Assembly (NCBI GenBank): GCA_012511845.1
Contig: JAAZFF010000026.1
Coordinates: 1 to 5,000 of the forward strand
Length of the DNA: 5,000 nucleotides
Direction of reading: 5' to 3'
From: Lentisphaerota bacterium
GTDB lineage: Bacteria; Verrucomicrobiota; Kiritimatiellia; RFP12; UBA3636
The translations under genes were made by a program, and so were the position numbers. Positions 1-5,000 of the stretch are shown piece by piece. The notes under the pieces were generated by a model. The model was not told where the DNA came from. It saw only the letters and a program-made list of their open reading frames with translations, and did no database searches. Within the stretch, counting starts at the first letter, position 1; each line of letters opens with the position of its first letter.

Positions 1-1
1 C

Positions 2-2479
2 GTAGTTGATTACCTTCTGGGTGAAACCGCAGGTGTCTGTACTATTACGAATTCACTAGGCAAAGTCTCAGAAGCTCAATTATTCACAACTTTTTCTGAT
101 CTTCCACGCGGTACAACATACTATTCATGCTGCGTGGCATCAAACGCACACGGTTTTGCTGCATCTGAAGTATACCAGTTCACCACTAAAAGCGGAGGTC
201 CGTTTTATGTGACGCCCACGGGATCGGGAGATATGACCGGCAGTGACTGGGACAATGCTTTCGACTCCCTGCAAACAGCAGTTGAAATTGCCACAGAAAG
301 CGAAGATATTATTTATCTTATGTCGGGAGTTTACAGCAATGCTGCCGAAATAGTGATTAATGATGCTCAGGGATTGACTATTCTCGGCGGCTATGCCGGC
401 ATTGGCGCACCCGGTGCAACAGGTGAAAGCGGCACTGTGCTCACCACACAAAATCCGGGAGTTTCTGTTCAGCGAATCTTGTCTGCATATAACAGCACTG
501 TTTTATTCCGTGATTTGGAATTTACCGGAGGCATGCTCAACAATATATGGAATAAAAAAGGCGGCGGACTGTATTTCTCTAACTGTCCGGAAATTGTACT
601 TGAAAGCTGCAAATTGGTGAAAAATTCCCTGTTTCATTATTCCAATGTTCATAATGAAAGCTTCGGTGCCGGTCTTTATTCGATTAATTCGAACATAAAA
701 TTGGACGGCTGTCTGGTCGAGGGCAATGCCATCACCAAAACACAGCAACGGACAGATGGCAAGGGTGTCGGCATTTACATCAATGGCGGGAGCTCGGAAA
801 TCCTCAACTCGCGTATTGCCGGCAATCTGGGAAACTATCCCGGCGGTCCGTATTCGTACATTCAAGGTGCCGGAATATGGTTTTCGGGAACATCGCTCCT
901 GGTTTATAACTGCAGGATATCCGGCAACGACTGCAGGATAGCATTGAGTGACCAGTATAGCGACAACTGCCGTGGCGATGGAATTTTTGTGAACAGCGGC
1001 ACTGTCACAATAGAGCAATGCACAATCGTCGGCAACGGAGGCGAGGGCGTATGTCGTAACGGCGGCACGGTAACAATTGAAAATTCCATACTTTGGAGCA
1101 ATGGTGATGATGTTCGCGGAACCATCATGCTGAGTGGTTGCAACGTGGAAAATGGCGATGGCGACGCAGAGGATGGGAATTTCAGCGAGGATCCGCACTT
1201 CGAAAGAGGTCTGCGTCCTGCACCTGATGGATCTTCCGCTCACATTGGCGCTTCGTATCCTGAACTTCAGCCGAATCTTGCCGATCTTTACGTATCAGCC
1301 GAAACCGGCAGTGATGTTACAGGGGACGGCTCTGAAATTGCACCGCTTGCAACGCTTACCAAGGCGCTGGAGGCTGCTGTACAGGGAACGCGCATACATG
1401 CTGCACCTGGTATCTACACGACACCTGCCGAAAAATTCCCTCTTGAAATCCGGGAGGACGGCATACAAATTATCGGCGAGGAAGCCGACGAGACTATTAT
1501 AGATGCAGCGAATTCGGGGCGTGTTGTGGACATCAACGGCGCACGTGGCGATGTGTTGCTTTCGGGTTTAACTTTCAGACGTGGTTTGCTGGACAGTTTT
1601 AAAACAAAGATCACAATCCATGGAGCGGGTATTTATGCCAGTTCTGCCGGATTCTCGCTCGAGGCGTGTATCATCAGCAATAACGCGCTCAAGGCGACGG
1701 GCACAGGCTGGAATGCCTGTTATCAATATGGCGGCGGCGCATCATTCGGGTATTGCGATGTGAAGATGAATGATTGTGTATTTGTGAAAAACAACATTGG
1801 TACGAATGCCGACGGTGATAATTTAAGCGGTCACGGACTTTACACATCGGGCGGCACATTGGAAATTGCAGGTTGCAGATTTTTGAAAAACGGCTATGTT
1901 CAGACAAAAGGCTCCGGAAACGGAGGCGGCTTGTTTTTGAGTGGAAGCAAAGCGATTATCCGAAACAATGTTTTTGCATCAAATATCGCAAAAGGAGGTG
2001 GAGCAGGTCTGTATATCAGCGGGATATCCAATGCGGTTCTTGCACATCTTACAGTGTCAAAAAATACGCCGGACGGGCTGCGTTGCTCCAACTCCCACAG
2101 TGTTGAGAACAGCATATTCTGGAACAATGGAACTGACGTCTCGGCTGCCGCGGGAACGCTTGCAGTATACTGGTCAGATGTCGGGACAGCCGGTTCGAAT
2201 GTAATGCTCGAAAACTGCCTAAGTGTTGATCCGTTATTTGTTGATCCCCCGGAGGACGATTATCATCTGAAATCCCGGATTGGCTCCTGGCGCACGGAAA
2301 CCGGCACATTTGTTGCCGATGCTGAAACAAGTCCCTGCATTGATGCAGGAATGCCGACTGACCGGCGCTGGATATTTGAACCGGAACCAAACGGGCATCG
2401 CATAAACATGGGGGCGTATGGAGGCACGGGTGAGGCGTCTAAATCTCACCCTGATACTTCTATTATTGTTTTGCGATAA
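2..2479 (+). CDS. Large secreted-type protein with Fn3-like end and two parallel beta-helix domains (5'-truncated)
   Basis: The frame is open from base 2 to the TAA at 2477-2479, so the visible 825 residues are the C-terminal part of a longer protein. The GTG at 134 is internal to a domain and is not a credible start. Residues ~1-67 look like the end of a fibronectin-III domain (GTTYY, then ASNAHGFAAS and a closing FTT). Residues ~68-425 form a first right-handed beta-helix, opening with FYVTPTGSGD and containing G-rich rungs such as GGGLYFSN, GVGIYINGG and GAGIWFSG. A second helix opens at residue 429 with LYVSAETGSD (DUF1565-like) and has rungs GAGIYASS, GGGLFLSG and GAGLYISG. The end carries DPLFVDP, SPCIDAG and NGHRINMGAYGGT, a terminal signature common in PVC-group beta-helix proteins ('choice-of-anchor Q' type). 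Export and a surface or extracellular role are inferred; the signal peptide would lie outside the window. I see no C-terminal anchor and no identifiable catalytic residues. It could be a pectate-lyase-fold polysaccharide enzyme, an adhesin or a structural protein. Confidence 0.93.
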   Translation, partial: VVDYLLGETAGVCTITNSLGKVSEAQLFTTFSDLPRGTTYYSCCVASNAHGFAASEVYQFTTKSGGPFYVTPTGSGDMTGSDWDNAFDSLQTAVEIATESEDIIYLMSGVYSNAAEIVINDAQGLTILGGYAGIGAPGATGESGTVLTTQNPGVSVQRILSAYNSTVLFRDLEFTGGMLNNIWNKKGGGLYFSNCPEIVLESCKLVKNSLFHYSNVHNESFGAGLYSINSNIKLDGCLVEGNAITKTQQRTDGKGVGIYINGGSSEILNSRIAGNLGNYPGGPYSYIQGAGIWFSGTSLLVYNCRISGNDCRIALSDQYSDNCRGDGIFVNSGTVTIEQCTIVGNGGEGVCRNGGTVTIENSILWSNGDDVRGTIMLSGCNVENGDGDAEDGNFSEDPHFERGLRPAPDGSSAHIGASYPELQPNLADLYVSAETGSDVTGDGSEIAPLATLTKALEAAVQGTRIHAAPGIYTTPAEKFPLEIREDGIQIIGEEADETIIDAANSGRVVDINGARGDVLLSGLTFRRGLLDSFKTKITIHGAGIYASSAGFSLEACIISNNALKATGTGWNACYQYGGGASFGYCDVKMNDCVFVKNNIGTNADGDNLSGHGLYTSGGTLEIAGCRFLKNGYVQTKGSGNGGGLFLSGSKAIIRNNVFASNIAKGGGAGLYISGISNAVLAHLTVSKNTPDGLRCSNSHSVENSIFWNNGTDVSAAAGTLAVYWSDVGTAGSNVMLENCLSVDPLFVDPPEDDYHLKSRIGSWRTETGTFVADAETSPCIDAGMPTDRRWIFEPEPNGHRINMGAYGGTGEASKSHPDTSIIVLR

Positions 2480-2523
2480 ACCTTAACCTGTAGGGCGAAT
2501 GACCACATAACCGTGGCTTAAAA

Positions 2524-3594
2524 TCATCCTTCTTTAAAGATTTTTTTAAGATAGTCCATGTATTGAGTACACATCTCATCTGTAACATTGGCAGGGATAT
2601 GATTGCCCACTGCGAACATGAAACCGGGAACACCCCGCGCTATCTCCATTGTTTTATCAATTTCTGCCTTCACTTGCTCCCAGGTGCCGAAGGTCATAGT
2701 GCGGCAGTCTACAGCGCTGCCAACAAGCGCATGGCTTCCACCAAATGTTTTCACAAGTTTTTCAAAATCATTACTTGGTTCAAAAATAAATCCGTCTGCT
2801 CCGCATGCTGCGATATCTTCCATGAACATATCGACGGTGCCGTCGGAACAGAAAAGAATCTTTTTACCGGCAGCTATGAGAGGTTTCCAAAGTTCGCGGT
2901 AGATCGGAATAAGTGCTTCGCGATAAAAATCAGGTCTCATAAACGGGCCTGAGGTCCAGACAATGTCATCATGCTGTATAAACACATCAATTGAAGTTTC
3001 AGCCCATGCTCGCGTGTGATGCAATGTGTACTCTCCAAAGCGTTCCAGTACGCGGGCAAACTTCGCCTCATCTGAGGCAGCCATCAGCAACATATCCCAA
3101 CCAAATGAAGCTATCGCTCCGGAAATAATACTTTTATAGTAGCCGCCTGTGCAAACCTGATTAGGAAACGCTGCCTTTCTTTCAAGGTAGTCTTTTTCAT
3201 ACCCTGCTACCAGATCGTCAAAAGGGTATAGACCGTATTCTTCGACCGGGTTGAAGGCCCACACTTCTTCCGGTTCGTTAAACGGGCAAGGCTTTGCATC
3301 GCGCTGATCACTTCCGTCATCGGCATAGACAGCGTGTCCCAGATCTGTGCAACGTCCTGCTTCTTCCCAATCTATAAATCCATCGTTTGAATACCAGATA
3401 AAATCGTAATCCCAAGCATCGTATAACTTCCGCAATATATCTGCCGGTACAGGATCGAGACCGCTTATTTTTTTAGGATCAATACCTGCTATAGTTCCTA
3501 TAAGATTTGTATGATAGTGCATCGAGTATTCGGTATGTCCCGGCCTTGGTGTTTCTCGACAGTTAATGCAATCCATTCCCAATTGTCTGCTCAT
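2524..3594 (-). CDS. Uroporphyrinogen decarboxylase (URO-D) superfamily protein, probably methyltransferase-like
   Basis: A complete 356-residue protein, the usual length for URO-D/MtaA-fold TIM barrels. The central and C-terminal family pattern is clear: HDDIVWTSGPFMRPDFYREA (208-227), then P-IYRELWKPLIAAGKKILFCSDG to ~252, CGADGFIFEP (264-273), VGSAVDCRTMTFGTWEQV (291-308, the place of the GN-D-P/GTPEEV segment) and AVGNHIPANV (328-337). The N-terminal arginine-rich substrate motif of true HemE is absent, so haem synthesis is unlikely. The fold family includes cobalamin-dependent methyltransferases such as MtaA and CmuA, but their HxC zinc motif is only partly matched here (L247, C249). There is no signal peptide or membrane segment, so it should be cytoplasmic. 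ATG 3594 is favoured because AAAGGA lies 9 bases upstream and an in-frame TAG (3601-3603) excludes earlier starts. The gene follows the CBM9-like gene on the same strand after 77 bases. Family assignment is firm; the reaction and substrate are unknown. Confidence 0.95.
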   Translation of the reverse strand: MSRQLGMDCINCRETPRPGHTEYSMHYHTNLIGTIAGIDPKKISGLDPVPADILRKLYDAWDYDFIWYSNDGFIDWEEAGRCTDLGHAVYADDGSDQRDAKPCPFNEPEEVWAFNPVEEYGLYPFDDLVAGYEKDYLERKAAFPNQVCTGGYYKSIISGAIASFGWDMLLMAASDEAKFARVLERFGEYTLHHTRAWAETSIDVFIQHDDIVWTSGPFMRPDFYREALIPIYRELWKPLIAAGKKILFCSDGTVDMFMEDIAACGADGFIFEPSNDFEKLVKTFGGSHALVGSAVDCRTMTFGTWEQVKAEIDKTMEIARGVPGFMFAVGNHIPANVTDEMCTQYMDYLKKIFKEG

Positions 3595-3603
3595 ATTTTT
3601 CTA

Positions 3604-3609
3604 TCCTTT
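3604..3609 (-). promoter_or_regulatory. Ribosome binding site of the URO-D family gene
   Basis: The minus strand reads AAAGGA here, 9 bases before the ATG at 3594. Together with the in-frame TAG immediately upstream (3601-3603) it fixes the start of the URO-D gene. The surrounding leader is A/T-rich and I see no convincing -35/-10 pair of its own. Confidence 0.7.
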
Positions 3610-3671
3610 AAGTTATTTTAAGATTTTGACCATGTTGATAAAACTCTTCGAAAACAGCATAAAAGTACGTT

Positions 3672-5000
3672 TTATTCAAAAATAAAGGTACCCCACAACC
3701 TTGGCTGGAGCCCTGCTTCACTGGGCAGATCAGCTGTAATAGCCGTATTCTTGTTCGACCAGTATACACGCTCAACAGCTTCAGTAGCGCTTGCATCGCT
3801 CATTACGCGCCCGACATCACCTCTCGTTGAGCGCAACTTCTTCGGATCCAGCCCTATATCCTCGAGCGGTACTGATGCCTCAAGTGTGTAGTACTCCCCT
3901 CTGCGCTGTACCTGAACTTTAGCGTCCTCAAGCATCACCACGCGGTCGCACCAGACAGTCCGCCACGGTGAGCTGAACGGTATTTTAGGTCCCTTGTAGT
4001 CGGGAATTACAAAATCATACAGTACGCAAACCGGCTTGCCCTCAAACATCGAGAAGCTGATTCGTATATCACCGGCTGCCGCTTTATCACGTCTGGGATT
4101 AGCTTTAGGATTTGTCTGCAGCATTACATCAATTACATCACCTGTTTTGAAAAGTTCCAGGGGATTAACACCGTTGTTCTGAAATGTAGCCTGTGCGTCT
4201 TTTCCCTGATAGAGCACATGGATATGTGTATCGTCGTATGCAAGCGCAAATCCTTCCGTACGCCCAGCAGACCACTCAGCAGCGTTACCGTCAACTTTTA
4301 TTGAATCGTTTGCCACCCTGGGCACATGAAGTGTTTTGGGAAGAGTCTTCTGTCCCGCACGACGCAGACGCTCTGCCTCCACCTCCATGATCTGATCTCT
4401 CGTAACGGTAATTGTGCCTCCTGGAATGCGACGCACAGTGTCAAGGCCTGTCAGCTCAATGACCGAGCAATGATTTTTTCCTGCAACGAAGAGATATCTG
4501 TATTTGCCATCGGCACAGCGCACCTTCTGTAACGTTCCTCCGAAATGCTCAGCACCAAGACTCATCTCTGCAAAAACTTCGGGCGTTGGAGGAGTTTCGC
4601 TATTCCAGACAAGCCCCAACCTCGCATCGCGGAATACGCGTCCGATGAAAAGTCCGTCATCAGCCGTCATAAAATATATACAACCGAGATTGGAAGTAAA
4701 CGCTATCACTTCACCTATCTCATCATTTACCGGCACAATCCCCCAGGTACGCAATGGAGCTATAACAACGCCGGGTTCGTCGCCACGTGCTGTCGTTCTG
4801 TGCCCCGCATGAAGTGTAGGCCATTCGTTGCGATACCGCCAACGGAGACGTCCTTCTGGTGTTGTGCTCGACAGCAGTTGTATTATATTGCCGCTGCTAT
4901 CGGGCATGAATGATGTACATGAACCCGGACATTCCGGAAGCGTGTCGGTTGGGACATTGTAGAGAGGGTATCCGTGCGCTGAAAATCCCTGCGGTTTGAA
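3672..5000 (-). CDS. Large protein with propeller-like region and C-terminal CBM9/DOMON-like domain (5'-truncated)
   Basis: The minus-strand frame is open from base 5000 to the TAA at 3672-3674, giving the last 442 residues. The ATG at 4907 is not a likely start, because coding-like sequence (GFSAHGYPLYNVP) continues above it to the window edge. Residues ~1-200 are rich in short beta-strand and turn segments, e.g. LRWRYRNEWPTLHAGHRTT (52-70), FTSNLGCIYFMTADDGLFIG (101-120) and SLGAEHFGGT (147-156). They resemble a beta-propeller or quinoprotein-like fold, but I cannot name the family. A charged, probably helical linker (EVEAERLRRAG, ~206-216) leads to a C-terminal domain (~234-442) that begins IKVDGNAAEWS and contains YDDTHIHVLYQG, FKTGDVIDVMLQT, SPWRTVWCDRV and YTLEASVPLEDIGL, with the ending LPSEAGLQPRLWGTFIFE. 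That pattern fits CBM9-like sugar-binding or DOMON-type beta-sandwiches seen at the ends of large PVC-group proteins. Extracellular or periplasmic location and glycan binding are inferred. It lies 77 bases upstream of the URO-D gene, so the two may be co-transcribed. Confidence 0.92.
   Translation of the reverse strand, partial: FKPQGFSAHGYPLYNVPTDTLPECPGSCTSFMPDSSGNIIQLLSSTTPEGRLRWRYRNEWPTLHAGHRTTARGDEPGVVIAPLRTWGIVPVNDEIGEVIAFTSNLGCIYFMTADDGLFIGRVFRDARLGLVWNSETPPTPEVFAEMSLGAEHFGGTLQKVRCADGKYRYLFVAGKNHCSVIELTGLDTVRRIPGGTITVTRDQIMEVEAERLRRAGQKTLPKTLHVPRVANDSIKVDGNAAEWSAGRTEGFALAYDDTHIHVLYQGKDAQATFQNNGVNPLELFKTGDVIDVMLQTNPKANPRRDKAAAGDIRISFSMFEGKPVCVLYDFVIPDYKGPKIPFSSPWRTVWCDRVVMLEDAKVQVQRRGEYYTLEASVPLEDIGLDPKKLRSTRGDVGRVMSDASATEAVERVYWSNKNTAITADLPSEAGLQPRLWGTFIFE

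Noticed and set aside
134..136. GTG at 134 as the start of the beta-helix gene.
   Set aside because: The frame is open to the window edge, and the preceding residues (DLPRGTTYYSCC) complete an Fn3-like domain, so translation begins further upstream.
503..1243. A 246-codon open frame on the minus strand.
   Set aside because: It lies entirely within the beta-helix gene, whose plus-strand frame shows clear domain motifs. The antisense translation shows no recognisable domain, and repetitive glycine-rich coding often leaves the opposite strand open.
1991..2000. A perfect Shine-Dalgarno-like AAAGGAGGTG inside the beta-helix gene.
   Set aside because: It encodes the K-G-G-G of a glycine-rich rung. 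The next ATG (2031) is about 30 bases away and in another frame, so it is chance codon use.
2503..2516. Possible terminator hairpin CCAC-ATAACC-GTGG in the convergent gap.
   Set aside because: The stem is only 4 bp and no T-run follows on either strand. It is too weak to call, although a shared terminator would be expected between convergent genes.
2532..2550. CTTTAAAG palindrome followed by a T-run on the plus strand.
   Set aside because: It is all A/T-rich and falls inside the C-terminal Lys-rich codons of the URO-D gene. It lacks a GC stem, so an intrinsic terminator for the beta-helix gene is not supported.
3595..3671. Possible internal promoter for the URO-D gene (TAAAAT on the minus strand at 3615-3620).
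   Set aside because: There is no acceptable -35 box at the right spacing (TTTTAT only), and a start from it would fall almost on the ribosome binding site. A/T richness alone explains the match.
4905..4907. ATG at 4907 as the start of the CBM9-like gene.
   Set aside because: The frame is open to base 5000 with protein-like sequence above it, no AGGAGG-like site precedes it, and the N-terminus would cut into a beta-rich domain.

Overview
This window looks like chromosome of an uncultured bacterium from the Planctomycetota–Verrucomicrobiota–Lentisphaerota/Kiritimatiellota group. That placement rests on protein style only: a very long secreted beta-helix protein ending in the 'SPCIDAG ... NGHRINMGAYGGT' signature, a divergent uroporphyrinogen-decarboxylase (URO-D) family protein that is not a haem enzyme, and a large protein ending in a CBM9-like domain. 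I recognise no marker gene that would settle the phylum.

Layout. Bases 2-2479 (+) are the 3' part of one long open frame that runs in from the left edge. It encodes the end of a fibronectin-III-like domain followed by two consecutive right-handed parallel beta-helix domains, and it is probably an exported surface protein. After a 44-base convergent gap come two minus-strand genes. Bases 2524-3594 encode a complete 356-residue URO-D superfamily protein. Bases 3672-5000 encode the C-terminal 442 residues of a larger protein, which runs off the right edge. Its first half is probably beta-propeller-like and its last ~210 residues are a CBM9/DOMON-like carbohydrate-binding-type domain. The only non-coding DNA is the two short gaps (2480-2523 and 3595-3671). 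I see no RNA gene, mobile element, CRISPR array or convincing terminator.

How the genes may work together. The two minus-strand genes are co-directional, 77 bases apart, with no visible terminator between them, so co-transcription (CBM9-like gene first, URO-D gene second) is plausible. An extracellular glycan-related protein next to a possible methyl-transfer enzyme could point to use of methylated or methoxylated sugars, but this is inference; no corrinoid protein or glycosidase is visible. The plus-strand beta-helix gene is convergent with them and need not be functionally linked. I did not find a clear previously undescribed system. The points most worth a second look are the URO-D protein's atypical metal-site residues, its pairing with the CBM9-like protein, and the unassigned His-containing motifs in the latter.
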